From Gammaproteobacteria bacterium (GTDB lineage: Bacteria > Pseudomonadota > Gammaproteobacteria > UBA1113): a stretch of DNA of 64,000 nt. The notes under the pieces were generated by a model. That model was not told the DNA's origin. It saw only the letters and a program-made list of their open reading frames with translations, and ran no database searches. Positions 27,517 through 37,158 of the stretch are shown here, one piece after another (the first letter of the stretch is position 1; each line of letters opens with the position of its first letter). The DNA lies in contig JAGVJK010000006.1 in the NCBI GenBank assembly GCA_020051155.1, forward strand, positions 37,369 to 101,368. The letters run 5' to 3'. A program made the position numbers and the translations under genes.

Positions 27517-28863
27517 ATGGCTGTTATTTATCCAGAACGAGAGTCAAAATCTATTGAGCTGAAATCACTATTGCCCAATTTCAGCCAATTAATTAAGACA
27601 TGTGTTGCTTTTGCAAATGGTGTTGGCGGACAACTGATTATTGGAGTGGATGATAAAACAAGACAAGTGATTGGGGTCGATGAGGCAACACAGAACCGAA
27701 TCTATGATGAATTCCCTAATAGTATTTATGATGCGACAAGCCCTAGCTTGTTAGTAGAAGTCTATGAGCAAAACTTTGATGGAGTTAATGTGCTTGTAAT
27801 AGATGTGCCAGCCAGTATCAAGAAGCCGGTATTTATTAAGAGCGAAGGAGTTCCCAAAGGTATATATTTGAGAGCGGGTTCTAGTACACGAAGAGCCAGC
27901 GAAGACTCAGTAGAAGAGTTAATGCGGGAAAATAAAAGAATTTATTTTGATGAAGAGCCAGCATTGCCAGAAGTGAGTGTTCTTTCTTCAGAATTATTAC
28001 AAAGTATTTTTGGGAAAATTAATCCAACTCAATTGGTAGGAGAGAAAGTTTTTGCTGCAATGAGCGCTCATTCAAAAACATACCATCCTACTATCGCTGG
28101 GCTATTAACATTTTGCCAATCGCCACAAAAATATCTACCAGAGGCTTTAATTCAATGTACACAGTTTCGAGGCACTGAGGGTAGAGATATTATTCAAACC
28201 CAGGAAATTTCCGGCAATTTGGAAACACAAATCGCACAGAGTTTTCAATTAATCAAATCATGGTTGTTGCGAGATTATCAACTAGTAGGTGCAACGTTAC
28301 GTGGCACAACAATTGTGCCAGAGGTTGCCTTGCGAGAAGCTATTGCTAATGCAGTACTGCATCGAAAATATTGGTTACCAGGCTCCGTAAAAATTGCGCT
28401 TTATGACGATCGATTAGAAATTTTTAGTCCAGGAAATTTTCCTGGGATTATAGATGTTAATGATTTGGGAGATGGTACGACGTATTTAAGAAACCCCCAT
28501 TTAGTCAGGATTGCACGGCGTTTTGGGTTAATTGAAAAGCTAGGCACAGGAATTAAATTAATTTTTGAAAGTTGTCAAAAAGCAGGTTTAAAAAAACCAG
28601 AATTTATTGAAGGAGCAGATAGTGTAAAAATTATTTTTTATTTACTGCCAGAAAAAGATAACTTTTTGGCAGAGGAAGAGCGATTGATGGCCCTGTTTAA
28701 CATGCGAGAAGCTGTGACATTAAAAGAAATGCAACATTATCTGCAAGTATCAAGAAATACCGCTACGAGACGACTTAATCAATTATTAGAAAGTGGAAAA
28801 ATAAGGCGTCTAGGAAAAGGTCCAGCAGTGCGTTATGTGCGTGTAGAACCTCCACGCCAATAA
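27517..28863 (+). CDS. AlbA_2-domain ATP-binding transcriptional regulator
   Basis: This 448-aa protein starts at the ATG at 27517, after AAAGGA; a longer frame begins inside the repeats and is rejected. The N-terminal AlbA_2/Schlafen-like domain begins ESKSIELKSLLPNF and contains CVAFANGVGGQLIIGVDD. A GHKL ATPase-like domain follows (EVALREAIANAVLHRKYW, then RIARRFGLIEKLGTGI). The C-terminus has a winged helix (TLKEMQHYLQVSRNTATRRL) that probably binds the TTGGTGCAA repeats. Targets other than itself are unknown. It lies between rsgA and cca. Confidence 0.88.
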   Translation: MAVIYPERESKSIELKSLLPNFSQLIKTCVAFANGVGGQLIIGVDDKTRQVIGVDEATQNRIYDEFPNSIYDATSPSLLVEVYEQNFDGVNVLVIDVPASIKKPVFIKSEGVPKGIYLRAGSSTRRASEDSVEELMRENKRIYFDEEPALPEVSVLSSELLQSIFGKINPTQLVGEKVFAAMSAHSKTYHPTIAGLLTFCQSPQKYLPEALIQCTQFRGTEGRDIIQTQEISGNLETQIAQSFQLIKSWLLRDYQLVGATLRGTTIVPEVALREAIANAVLHRKYWLPGSVKIALYDDRLEIFSPGNFPGIIDVNDLGDGTTYLRNPHLVRIARRFGLIEKLGTGIKLIFESCQKAGLKKPEFIEGADSVKIIFYLLPEKDNFLAEEERLMALFNMREAVTLKEMQHYLQVSRNTATRRLNQLLESGKIRRLGKGPAVRYVRVEPPRQ

Positions 28864-28891
28864 CTATTAACATTTTATTAGGAATTACTAC

Positions 28892-30148
28892 ATGAGTCAT
28901 AATCTGCAAAAAGGCACAGTCTATCTTGTTGGTGGTGCTGTACGTGATGAATTGTTGGGGCGTTCTGTTAACGAGCGTGATTGGGTCGTGGTAGGTGCAT
29001 CGCCTGAAGAGATGGTGGCCGCAGGGTTTGTGGTGGTCGGTAAAGACTTTCCAGTTTTTTTGCATCCAGAAACTAAAGAAGAATATGCGTTAGCACGTAC
29101 AGAACGTAAAACTGGCGTTGGTTATGGCGGTTTTTCATTTAACACATCGCCAACGATAACTTTAGAAGAAGATTTAAAACGGCGAGATTTAACCATCAAT
29201 GCTATTGCTAAAACAGAACAAGGTCAGTTAGTAGATCCTTACGGCGGTGTTGCTGATTTGAAAGCGCGACATTTACGTCATGTGTCCTCTGCATTTACAG
29301 AAGACCCTTTGCGCGTTTTGCGGGTTGCTCGCTTTGCAGCACGTTATTTTTCCTTAGGTTTTTATTTAGTGCCAGAGACATTGCAACTCATGCGCGAGAT
29401 TGTAAAAAGTGGAGAGTTAAAGCATTTAGCTGCAGAACGAGTTTGGCAAGAAACATTAACAGCGCTGACAGAAACCCATCCTCGAATTTATTTTGAAGTG
29501 CTAAGAAATTGCGGTGCCTTAGAACAATTATTTCCGGAGTTGGCAAATTTATATGGTGTACCCAATCCACTAAAATGGCATCCTGAAATCGATAGTGGTG
29601 TGCATACAATGATGGTGTTAGATGCTGCCGTGGCGTTGTCACCCGATCCACAAATTCGTTTAGCAGCGTTGTTGCATGATTTAGGTAAAGCTCTAACACC
29701 ATCACAATATTGGCCGAAACACGCAGGACATGAAGAAAAAAGCGTGCAATTAATTCAAGACTTTTGTGAACGTTGGCGAGTGCCTAAGGATTTCAAAGAG
29801 TTTGCAATTCTTGTGGCGCGTTATCATGGTATCTCTCATAAAGTTTTTGAATTAAAACCCAGTACCTTAATTGAAAAACTAGAGCGACTAGATGCTTATC
29901 GCCGTCCACAACGTTTTTATGATTTTCTACTCGCCTGTCAAGCTGATCATCATGGTCGTACCGGGCATCGACATGCACCGTACCCTCAAGCAGATTATTG
30001 GCAAGCAGCCTATGAAGCAACAAAAACAATTGATACCAAATCATTGCTAGCGCAAGGATTAGAAGGCGCCGCCATCGCAAAAGCGATTTTTTCTCGACGT
30101 GAGCAAGCAGTCACGGCACTTCAAGCAGAATACTTGAGTAAAAGATAA
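28892..30148 (+). CDS. cca: CCA-adding tRNA nucleotidyltransferase with HD domain
   Basis: It adds or repairs the CCA end of tRNAs. The window's tRNA lacks an encoded CCA, so this activity is needed. The 418-aa class II enzyme has [13 protein letters not shown] and NERDWVVVG in the nucleotidyltransferase head, [11 protein letters not shown], and AARYFSLGF. The C-terminal HD phosphohydrolase domain ([12 protein letters not shown]) is typical of the long gammaproteobacterial form. Confidence 0.96.
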   Translation: MSHNLQKGTVYLVGGAVRDELLGRSVNERDWVVVGASPEEMVAAGFVVVGKDFPVFLHPETKEEYALARTERKTGVGYGGFSFNTSPTITLEEDLKRRDLTINAIAKTEQGQLVDPYGGVADLKARHLRHVSSAFTEDPLRVLRVARFAARYFSLGFYLVPETLQLMREIVKSGELKHLAAERVWQETLTALTETHPRIYFEVLRNCGALEQLFPELANLYGVPNPLKWHPEIDSGVHTMMVLDAAVALSPDPQIRLAALLHDLGKALTPSQYWPKHAGHEEKSVQLIQDFCERWRVPKDFKEFAILVARYHGISHKVFELKPSTLIEKLERLDAYRRPQRFYDFLLACQADHHGRTGHRHAPYPQADYWQAAYEATKTIDTKSLLAQGLEGAAIAKAIFSRREQAVTALQAEYLSKR

Positions 30149-30245
30149 TTTACTTTTTGGGTGCGGAATGTGAGATAAAACAATATTCAATGACTAAAAT
30201 AAACCGGAGAGATTGATGTCTAAACAAACATTCGAGTTAACAACG

Positions 30246-31045
30246 TTATCGAAAGAGGCGCAGGGTATTTTTCGCAACAGTCTGAATTTGTTGGTCAATA
30301 TTTTTTTTCATAGGGTCAGGTAATAGTTCTTTTTGCTCCAACGTGCCCCATGCCGTGATGGTGCGCTCTATGGTTTCTATTACCAGCTGTGATATGGGGT
30401 TTGCTGGTAATCGTGCAGTATCAGCAAAACGCCGTATTTGATCTGGGGTAATCTCATTGAGACTGCGGCTTCCGCCAAAGGTCAATGCTAATTGATCTCC
30501 TTGGATATACGGGAGCGTAGCTACAAGATCATAAGCGGGTGATAGTGCGGGTGTGTGCTTATCAGGATAAAGCAGCGACCAATTCTTAAGATGCATATCG
30601 GCGTTGCCAATCAGTATTGAAAAAATAAGGCGACGCACAAATTCGAAAGTGCCTATTTCTCCGGTTTCCGCCCACAGCACAGAGGCAATATTAGCATAGC
30701 TACGGCGACGATATTTGTCTTCCGGAAATAAACCAAAAATTTGAGCGAAATCTTCCATATGAATGCGTTGTCCATTAGGGCCGCGGTCGAAGCGTTGAAT
30801 AGCCAGCGCTTTACCTTCAATATTCGTCGCATCCTCGGGTAAGCCACGAATGTCATTGATATTAATCAAATGATTTTCTGGTAAGGTAATACCAACGGCG
30901 CGCGCCAACGCAAGCATTACAAATTCATTTTCGGGTACAGCAGGAAATCGAGCAGAAGGCAATTTGACGATCCAAGACCCATTCATTCCGTATAATCTTG
31001 CAGCCAAACACCCAGTGCATTGATTTGTGAAAGGTTAGATTTCAT
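30246..31045 (-). pseudogene. hipA: hipA toxin kinase with internal deletion
   Basis: The gene starts normally at 31045 (MKSNLSQINALGVWLQDYTE) but stops after 20 codons at 30983. The kinase core resumes one frame away at an ATG overlapping that stop (30986): MNGSWIVKLPSARFP, EGKALAIQRFDRG, IGNADMHLKNWS and SPAYDLVAT, covering the catalytic-region lysine and aspartates. Compared with the about 440-aa HipA, about 150 residues are missing, including the N-subdomain and glycine-rich loop. The 246-aa remainder probably lacks kinase activity. A tiny HipS/HipT-like split is the alternative but the 20-aa piece is too short. Confidence 0.8.
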
Positions 31046-31058
31046 TGTTGGGCGGTTC

Positions 31059-31397
31059 CTATTCTTCAGAGTCTTCATTATCAGCATAGAGCGGGCGCTC
31101 TTCAGTTCCGTCATCATAATCGCGCATGAGTGATTGAACAGTCGGCACCAGTGAGCGATGAACCATCAGAAAATCATAATCAAGAATGCGCACAAGATCG
31201 AGAAGCGTATTAAAGCGAGGTACAATCTTACCAGTTTCAATGGCAGAGATATGCATTTGAGGTAATCCAATTCGTTGCCCTAACTCAAGCTGGCTCCAGC
31301 CATGTTTGAGGCGGGCAGTCTTTAACTCTTGGCGCAGAGATTCGGGTAGACCTTTAACTTTAGTCGGTTTCATATGCTTTTTTATATCAGTTTTCAT
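31059..31397 (-). CDS. hipB: HipB-like helix-turn-helix antitoxin
   Basis: This 112-aa Xre-type DNA-binding protein has the HTH at about residues 35-60 (WSQLELGQRIGLPQMHISAIETGKI) and an acidic C-terminal tail. It directly precedes the broken hipA, the usual hipBA order. The tail would normally help bind or block the toxin. Two palindromes upstream look like its operators. The antitoxin frame is intact even though the toxin is not. Confidence 0.85.
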   Translation of the reverse strand: MKTDIKKHMKPTKVKGLPESLRQELKTARLKHGWSQLELGQRIGLPQMHISAIETGKIVPRFNTLLDLVRILDYDFLMVHRSLVPTVQSLMRDYDDGTEERPLYADNEDSEE

Positions 31398-31435
31398 AAA
31401 TAATATAATAAGACATATTGAGTCATTTTGCCACT

Positions 31436-31489
31436 TTCATATATTAAAACATATGAATCGAGCATTTTCATATAAAATAACATATATGA
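31436..31489 (-). promoter_or_regulatory. Two HipB operator-like palindromes
   Basis: TTCATAT-N8-ATATGAA (31436-31457) and TCATAT-N10-ATATGA (31468-31489) lie 40-95 bases upstream of hipB. They share the same half-site and are about three helical turns apart. Binding by HipB is inferred from position. Confidence 0.55.
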
Positions 31490-31520
31490 TGAGATTCTAA
31501 GCCAGTAAAGACCATGCTCA

Positions 31521-31979
31521 TCAAGCCATGGCTGAAATGATCTTCCACTCTGCCGCGGTCACCGGTGTTACTGACAGTCGATTGCCGCGTTGTAGAATTT
31601 TCATCGATTCTAAACCAGGAATTTGTTTTAACTCATCCAGTGAAATCATTTGGGAAAAACGTTGTTTCAATTGAACGTCCACCATGTACCAACGTGGATT
31701 ATCAGATGTTGCTGTCGGATCATAATGGTCAGAATTAGGATCCTGTGCTGTGTAATCGGGATAACCTTCTTTTACCACTTCGACGATCCCTACAATGCCG
31801 GGCGGTGTGCAATTAGAATGATAAAAAAACACAAGGTCGCCTTTTTTCATTTCATCGCGCAACGTATTGCGTGCTTGATAATTACGAACGCCATCCCAGT
31901 ATGTTGTTTTTTTCGGTTGATGATTTAAATCATCAATGCTAAACGCTAAAGGTTCAGATTTTATTAACCAATAATTCAT
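31521..31979 (-). CDS. EVE-domain protein
   Basis: This 152-aa protein belongs to the EVE (PUA-like) fold that binds modified bases. Its start MNYWLIKSEP, then YWDGVRNYQARNTLRDEMKKGDLVFFYHSN and PRWYMVDV, is the standard housekeeping EVE form. It lies nine bases downstream of fau on the same strand and is probably cotranscribed. The cellular role is not established for the family. Confidence 0.92.
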   Translation of the reverse strand: MNYWLIKSEPLAFSIDDLNHQPKKTTYWDGVRNYQARNTLRDEMKKGDLVFFYHSNCTPPGIVGIVEVVKEGYPDYTAQDPNSDHYDPTATSDNPRWYMVDVQLKQRFSQMISLDELKQIPGLESMKILQRGNRLSVTPVTAAEWKIISAMA

Positions 31980-31988
31980 GGCATGCTC

Positions 31989-32591
31989 CTAATTGCAATC
32001 GTAGTAATGTGTATCAGTGACGACACCGGTTAAAGCGACATCCCAATCATCATGAGGAATTTGTGAAACTTGTTGTAACTCATAAGCAAGACCGATCAAG
32101 GGTCGAGCAGCGCTGAGTGTTTGTTTCGTAAATGCAAACGTTCGATCATAAAAGCCACCACCCATTCCCAGTCGATTACCTTGTTGATCGAATGCAACCA
32201 ACGGGCATAACACTAAGTCAAGTTGTTGCGGTGAAATAGCTTGCTCGCTGACAAAGACAGGTTCTAAAATGCCAAATTGATTTGCCACCAGCAGTGTATC
32301 GCGTTGATAAGGCATGAAGGATAAAAAATTATTTGGCTCTGCAGATAAAATCGGCAAATAACAGTTTTTCTTTAAAGCCAAGGCGTCTTCTAAAATAAAT
32401 TGTGTACTGATTTCCGCATCATTTTCAAGATATAGTGCAATATGTTGTGCGGCTTGATAGAAAGGCAGTTTTTTCAATTGCAGCAAAAGATTTTTTGCAG
32501 CAAGCTCGCGTTGCTCCAAGGATAATTGTCGACGCCGTTGTCGCAAGGATTGTCGTAATTCAACTTTAGTCACTTGAGCCTGGGTCCTCAA
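31989..32591 (-). CDS. fau: 5-formyltetrahydrofolate cyclo-ligase
   Basis: It converts 5-formyl-THF to 5,10-methenyl-THF with ATP. The 200-aa length is normal. Motifs seen are the N-terminal RQRRRQLSLEQ region, YLENDAEI, and the ATP-binding LGMGGGFYDRTFA, diagnostic of the family. It lies downstream of 6S RNA, the same order (ssrS-fau) as in E. coli. Confidence 0.95.
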   Translation of the reverse strand: MRTQAQVTKVELRQSLRQRRRQLSLEQRELAAKNLLLQLKKLPFYQAAQHIALYLENDAEISTQFILEDALALKKNCYLPILSAEPNNFLSFMPYQRDTLLVANQFGILEPVFVSEQAISPQQLDLVLCPLVAFDQQGNRLGMGGGFYDRTFAFTKQTLSAARPLIGLAYELQQVSQIPHDDWDVALTGVVTDTHYYDCN

Positions 32592-32611
32592 TCGTAAACG
32601 ATAAGATGCTA

Positions 32612-32785
32612 TCCAGAACTGCCGTTTTCAGTGATCGTTGCCCTGAACCATGAAGTTCAGGTGGGGGTCTCTGGGCTGTATCAGGCGTCCCATGAATGGG
32701 CGGCACAACAACAACGATTTTCGACCTCCATATAGAAGCTATTTAACGGTTCGGCAACGAAAAACCTAATTCCGAACAAACCAGA
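32612..32785 (-). ncRNA. ssrS: 6S RNA
   Basis: This is the expected position between zapA and fau. On the minus strand the 5' side carries TTTTTCGTTGCC and the 3' side GGCAACG followed by GAAAACGG, closing a long rod. The 3' half contains ACCTGAACTTCATGGTTCAGGG, a hairpin like the ACCTTGAAC...GTTCAAGGG of E. coli 6S RNA. 6S RNA binds the RpoD holoenzyme in stationary phase. Ends are approximate. Confidence 0.8.
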
Positions 32786-32832
32786 CAGCATCAGGATGAG
32801 AATCATAACGCATGATTCTTTTTTTTGCTATA

Positions 32833-32900
32833 TCTTTTTATTAGATGCTGCGCCCGGTAATCCGGGCTTGCAATTAGATGGGAGCTCGCTCCCCTTTAAT
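32833..32900 (+). repeat. Dispersed repeat, copy D (tail only)
   Basis: TCTTTTTATTAGATGCTGCG, a CCCGG/CCGGG stem, then GCTTGCAATTAGATGGGAGC with a GGGAG/CTCCC hairpin match the tail of copies A and B. The ACCGC/GCGGT inverted repeat that begins other copies is missing. It lies between ssrS and the zapA stop codon. Confidence 0.65.
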
Positions 32901-32937
32901 AACTTCTTATCCCAGTGAAATGAGTATGTACCCGGGG

Positions 32938-33267
32938 TTAGTAAATCGCATCTTCAGTAGCGAGTGGTGCGGGTATCTGCAGAAAAACCTCAGCCATTGA
33001 TAGCGTTAACACTCTCATGCGCTCGTGAATGTCGGCATAAGGTTGCAGAGAACCGTTTTTTAAACGTAACAATTCATCAGAAAGGTTCAACGCAGCAGTC
33101 ACCAAGGCATTTTCAAAGGAAGAAACTTTCTCCGATGTTTGACGCACCGTGTGTAAGACTTCATCTAAATACAAGGCCGCTTGGGCCAAATTGGCATGAT
33201 CCTCAATGGGATGTTTGATATGAAACTGTTTACCCAATAGGGAAATTGTTTGTGTATCGTTACTCAT
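32938..33267 (-). CDS. zapA: Cell-division protein ZapA
   Basis: ZapA crosslinks FtsZ filaments at the division ring. The 109-aa protein has the ISLLGKQFHIKHP start and a C-terminal coiled-coil region (FENALVTAALNLSDELL). Its ATG overlaps the stop of the upstream coiled-coil gene by four bases. The neighbourhood zapA-ssrS-fau matches E. coli. Confidence 0.93.
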   Translation of the reverse strand: MSNDTQTISLLGKQFHIKHPIEDHANLAQAALYLDEVLHTVRQTSEKVSSFENALVTAALNLSDELLRLKNGSLQPYADIHERMRVLTLSMAEVFLQIPAPLATEDAIY

Positions 33268-33503
33268 AGAGTCTCAACCTCTTCCATAGAATGCTCGGTA
33301 CGATCAACCGCTTTTAATTGGTAGATGATTTTAGAAATTTGCTCGGCGATGAGCGCATTGCGTTTTTTTAGTTCAGAACACTCATGGGTCAGTGTTGCGA
33401 CTTGCTCTTGCAAAGAGTAATTTTCTTGTTTGAGATGCTTGCAAGTTTCAATGAGCAATTCTGCGTGTTCTTCTAGTTCGTTAAAAAGAATTGAAAAGTC
33501 CAT
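33264..33503 (-). CDS. ZapB-like coiled-coil protein (TIGR02449 type)
   Basis: This 79-aa protein is predicted to be one long coiled coil (about residues 10-60, heptads of Leu/Ile). It is the small gene commonly found ahead of zapA in gammaproteobacteria and may act at the division site with ZapA. Function is inferred from position and shape only. It is divergent from the beta-CASP gene. Confidence 0.8.
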   Translation of the reverse strand: MDFSILFNELEEHAELLIETCKHLKQENYSLQEQVATLTHECSELKKRNALIAEQISKIIYQLKAVDRTEHSMEEVETL

Positions 33504-33701
33504 GGAGGAGCTCCTGTGTCAATGTAAGAAATTGAGCGTATTGTCACATATTTTTAACAGCGATACTACTCGCGTCTTTAGGTATAAGCGGTATTGGCTG
33601 TATCATACTACAATAAGAGAAAGGCAAAGATGATGATGGCAATTTATTGATCCATCTTGTCGTAATGAAAACCTCATAAAAACAATTAATAAGGAATTTC
33701 G

Positions 33702-35060
33702 ATGGAAATTAAATTTCTTGGAGCGGCAACAACCGTGACAGGTTCAAAGTATTTATTGTCCTTTGATAATAAAAAAATATTGATCGATTGTGGCTTGTAC
33801 CAAGGGTTGAAAGAATTAAGATTACGTAATTGGAATCCCTTACCGATTCATCCAGCGACCATTGATGCAGTGATTCTGACCCATGCGCATATTGATCACT
33901 CCGGTTATTTGCCATTGCTGATTAAAAATGGATTTACCGGAAAAATTTACAGTACCGATGGTACGCGGGATTTGTGTTCGATTCTGTTGCCAGATAGTGG
34001 GCATTTGCAAGAGGAGGAAGCAGCACTCGCGAATAAATACGGCTACTCGAAGCATCATCCCGCGCTTCCTCTGTATACTCAAGAAGATGGGATGAATGCG
34101 CTTAATTTTTTTGAAACCGTGCCTTTTCAGAGACAAAGGCAGTTAACCGATCATTTTAGTTTTCAATTTCTTCCAGCAGGCCACATTATTGGTGCGTCCT
34201 TAGTTCGTATTCAATATAAAAATTTCTCATTATTGTTTACAGGAGATATGGGACGATTGCACGATCCCGTGATGCAACCACCGAGTATTGTTCATGATAC
34301 GGATTATTTAGTCATTGAATCTACCTACGGCAATCGATTGCATGAGGCCGGGCATCCGAAGGATTTTTTGAGAAAGATTATTAATGAAACTACGCAGCGA
34401 GGCGGGACAGTGATTATTCCATCCTTTGCAGTAGGTCGCGCTCAAGCAATCTTACATTATATTTATCTTTTGAAAAAAGAACACTCCATTCCCGATGTGC
34501 CAGTTTTTCTGGATAGTCCGATGGCAGTGAATGCCACGAATATTTTGCTGAAATATCAAAACAGTTTGCGCTTGAATAAAGAGGAGTGTCGTCAATTAAA
34601 TGATGTGGCTACTTATGTGAATTCACCGGAGGAATCGAAATTGCTGGATAGCGATCAGCAGCCAAAAATTATTGTTTCAGCAAGCGGCATGGCAACGGGT
34701 GGTCGAGTGTTATTTCATTTACAACGATATGGCAGTGATCCTAAAAACACGATTGTGTTTACCGGGTATCAAGCCATAGGGACTCGCGGCGCGCGGATCA
34801 TGCGGGGTGAAAAAGAAATAAAAATTCATGGTGAAATGCTGCAAGTACAAGCGCAAATTGAGTCGCTTTCAAATGCTTCAGCTCACGCCGATTATAGCGA
34901 ACTTCTTACTTGGTTAAGTGCATTTGAAAGAGCACCAAAAAAAGTATTTATTACTCATGGTGAATTAGACGCTGCAATATCATTCAAGGAAAAGATAGAA
35001 ACTAAATTCGGTTGGTCGTGTATCGTTCCACATTACTTGCAAGAGGAATCGCTGTTATAG
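33702..35060 (+). CDS. Metallo-beta-lactamase/beta-CASP RNA nuclease-like protein
   Basis: This 452-aa protein is of the bacterial CPSF/YsH1-like branch. Motifs are THAHIDHSGYLP (HxHxDH zinc site), AGHIIGASL, FTGDMGRL, the beta-CASP domain with PSFAVGRAQ and SASGMATGGR, and a final HGE in the RNA-specificity region. All metal ligands look present. Substrate is unknown; RNA cleavage is the likely activity. An AAGGA ribosome site precedes the ATG. Confidence 0.9.
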   Translation: MEIKFLGAATTVTGSKYLLSFDNKKILIDCGLYQGLKELRLRNWNPLPIHPATIDAVILTHAHIDHSGYLPLLIKNGFTGKIYSTDGTRDLCSILLPDSGHLQEEEAALANKYGYSKHHPALPLYTQEDGMNALNFFETVPFQRQRQLTDHFSFQFLPAGHIIGASLVRIQYKNFSLLFTGDMGRLHDPVMQPPSIVHDTDYLVIESTYGNRLHEAGHPKDFLRKIINETTQRGGTVIIPSFAVGRAQAILHYIYLLKKEHSIPDVPVFLDSPMAVNATNILLKYQNSLRLNKEECRQLNDVATYVNSPEESKLLDSDQQPKIIVSASGMATGGRVLFHLQRYGSDPKNTIVFTGYQAIGTRGARIMRGEKEIKIHGEMLQVQAQIESLSNASAHADYSELLTWLSAFERAPKKVFITHGELDAAISFKEKIETKFGWSCIVPHYLQEESLL

Positions 35061-35178
35061 TCATAAAGAATGAAGCCCTATAGTGGCCCCCATTGTTAAG
35101 ACAGCAGAAGTGCAATAATAGCGTTATTTCTCAACAGTTCTGTCAAATTAGTTGTCAGTTTGAACAAGCATCATAATT

Positions 35179-35206
35179 TCGACTTTACCACCTGCTGTGC
35201 TAAAAT
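35179..35206 (+). promoter_or_regulatory. Possible promoter of the ygfB-pepP-pdxB-ubi operon
   Basis: TCGACT (35179-35184) and TAAAAT (35201-35206) are 16 bases apart, about 30 bases before the ygfB start. It is a modest sigma-70 match. Confidence 0.4.
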
Positions 35207-35236
35207 GGGCCTTTTTTTAGAGATGGTGGAATCGAT

Positions 35237-35815
35237 ATGGAGCCAAAATATAGTTTACCGGACTATGATGATGTGGCAGATGCCTTGGTGGAGATCAAAA
35301 ACATGGTCACACCAGCGCAAATGCATGGTTTAATTTGTGGGGTTATTTGTTTGGGGGAGACTGCGTTAGATGAGCAAGCATCCATTGCTATTGCCATTGG
35401 TTTTGAGCAAGAAGAAGTGCAGTTAGCGCCAGAGCAATCCCAGACATTAAAGGCCTTATTAGATTACTCCCATGACCGATTGTCACAAATGGAATTTGAT
35501 TTCCAGCTCCTCTTACCCGACGATGATAGATCCTTACGAGAGCGTTCTGAAGAGCTTGGTTGCTGGTGCAGCGGTTTTCTCTTGGGTCTAGAATCCTTAA
35601 AACAAAAAGATGAGTTAAGTGAGCAATTATCAGTGGATGGTTTTGACACCTTGTTAAAACTCAGTGAAATTGCACAAATTGATTATGAAGATTTGAGTTA
35701 TAGCGAGTATGATGAAACAGCGCTGATGGAAATTACTGAGTATGTGCGGATGGCGATTTTAACCTTGTACAGTGAGTTTCACCGACATGTCATCACATCA
35801 CGCACGATTCATTAA
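35237..35815 (+). CDS. ygfB: YgfB/UPF0149 family protein
   Basis: This 192-aa protein is the same length as E. coli YgfB. MHGLICGVICLG and the later CWCSGFLLGL are family motifs. In Pseudomonas and E. coli the gene precedes pepP and ubiH as it does here. Molecular function is not firmly known. It is first in an operon that runs to ubiI. Confidence 0.93.
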   Translation: MEPKYSLPDYDDVADALVEIKNMVTPAQMHGLICGVICLGETALDEQASIAIAIGFEQEEVQLAPEQSQTLKALLDYSHDRLSQMEFDFQLLLPDDDRSLRERSEELGCWCSGFLLGLESLKQKDELSEQLSVDGFDTLLKLSEIAQIDYEDLSYSEYDETALMEITEYVRMAILTLYSEFHRHVITSRTIH

Positions 35816-35851
35816 AAGATGGAATGGTTATCACCATGAGAGGAGATTGGA

Positions 35852-37156
35852 ATGACGGAGTTTTCAAAAAGACGAGAGGCGCTGTTCGCGCAGATGGCAA
35901 ACAACAGCATGATGTTATTGCCCGCGGCTACGGAAGCCTTGCGTAATGGTGATGGTTATTATCCATTCCGACAACACAGTGATTTTTATTACTTAACCGG
36001 CTTTCAAGAACCCGATGCGGTTATGGTGTTACACAAATACCAAGGTAATGAAGTTTTCATTCTTTACAATCGTCCTCGTGATCCGAAGATGGAAACTTGG
36101 AATGGTCGACGTGCGGGGCAAATAGGAGCCGTGCGTGAGTGGGGCGCTGATGAAAGCTATTCCATCGAAGATTTTTTAGAGCATTTGCCCGAGTTATTAC
36201 AAGAAGCAGAAACGCTTTATTATCCAATAGGCGCTGATGCCGAGTTTGATGCGGCGTTGATGACGGCATTAAATGAAGTGCGAGCCAATGTGCGACGTGG
36301 TGCCTCTATCCCTACGCTTTTTATGGATGTGAATCCTTTGATTCATGAAATGCGATTATTTAAAAGCGATGAAGAAATTGCCTTGATGCGTCGCGCAGCA
36401 CAAATATCTGTGGAAGCTCATCGTCGTGCTATGCAAGTGTGTCGACCGGGGATGAAAGAATATCAATTGCAAGCAGAGATTGAATATGTCTTTAAGAACA
36501 ACGGCAGCGGAGCGCCTGCGTATAACAGCATTGTTGGAAGTGGCAGTAACACTTGCATTTTGCATTACAATGAAAACGATCAAACTCTGGCAGCCGGTGC
36601 CTTAGTGCTAATCGATGCAGGTTGTGAGTTTGAAAACTACGCCTCTGACATTACCACGACATTTCCAGTGAATGGCCTGTTTACCAAAGAGCAACGGCAA
36701 ATTTATGAGTTAGTGCTTAACGCACAAGCTACCGTCATCAATCTCATCAAACCAGGTTTGCCCTGGGATAAAATGCAGGAGCTGACCATAGAGGTTTTAG
36801 TGGATGGTCTATTAAGTTTAGGTATTTTAAAAGGCACTCGTGAGCAAGCGCTCGCAAAGAAAACCTATGAACAATTTTATATGCACCGCGTGGGGCACTG
36901 GTTAGGTTTGGATACTCACGATGTGGGTTCCTATCGGCACGGTGAGCAATGGCGTCTCTTAGAAGCTGGGATGGTGTTTACGGTAGAGCCAGGACTCTAC
37001 ATTCCAGCAAACACACCCGATGTTGACCCATGTTGGTGGGATATTGGTGTACGCATTGAAGATGATGTGTTAGTGACAACCACCGGTTGTGACATCTTAA
37101 CCGCGGGCTTACCGCGTACGGTAGAAGAGATTGAAGCGTTCATGGCAGCCTTTTAG
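35852..37156 (+). CDS. pepP: Xaa-Pro aminopeptidase
   Basis: It removes N-terminal residues preceding proline, a Mn-dependent pita-bread enzyme. The 434-aa protein has YLTGFQEPDAVMVL in the N-domain. The metal ligands are visible in LVLIDAGCEFENYASDITTTF (two Asp), HRVGHWLGLDTHDVG (His), FTVEPGLYI (Glu) and GVRIEDDVLVT (Glu). Its position between ygfB and the ubi genes is ancestral. Confidence 0.96.
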   Translation: MTEFSKRREALFAQMANNSMMLLPAATEALRNGDGYYPFRQHSDFYYLTGFQEPDAVMVLHKYQGNEVFILYNRPRDPKMETWNGRRAGQIGAVREWGADESYSIEDFLEHLPELLQEAETLYYPIGADAEFDAALMTALNEVRANVRRGASIPTLFMDVNPLIHEMRLFKSDEEIALMRRAAQISVEAHRRAMQVCRPGMKEYQLQAEIEYVFKNNGSGAPAYNSIVGSGSNTCILHYNENDQTLAAGALVLIDAGCEFENYASDITTTFPVNGLFTKEQRQIYELVLNAQATVINLIKPGLPWDKMQELTIEVLVDGLLSLGILKGTREQALAKKTYEQFYMHRVGHWLGLDTHDVGSYRHGEQWRLLEAGMVFTVEPGLYIPANTPDVDPCWWDIGVRIEDDVLVTTTGCDILTAGLPRTVEEIEAFMAAF

Positions 37157-37158
37157 CG

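Noticed and set aside
30983..31045. Reading the hipA remnant as a HipS/HipT split system
   Set aside because: The upstream piece is only 20 residues, far shorter than HipS, and matches the normal HipA start.
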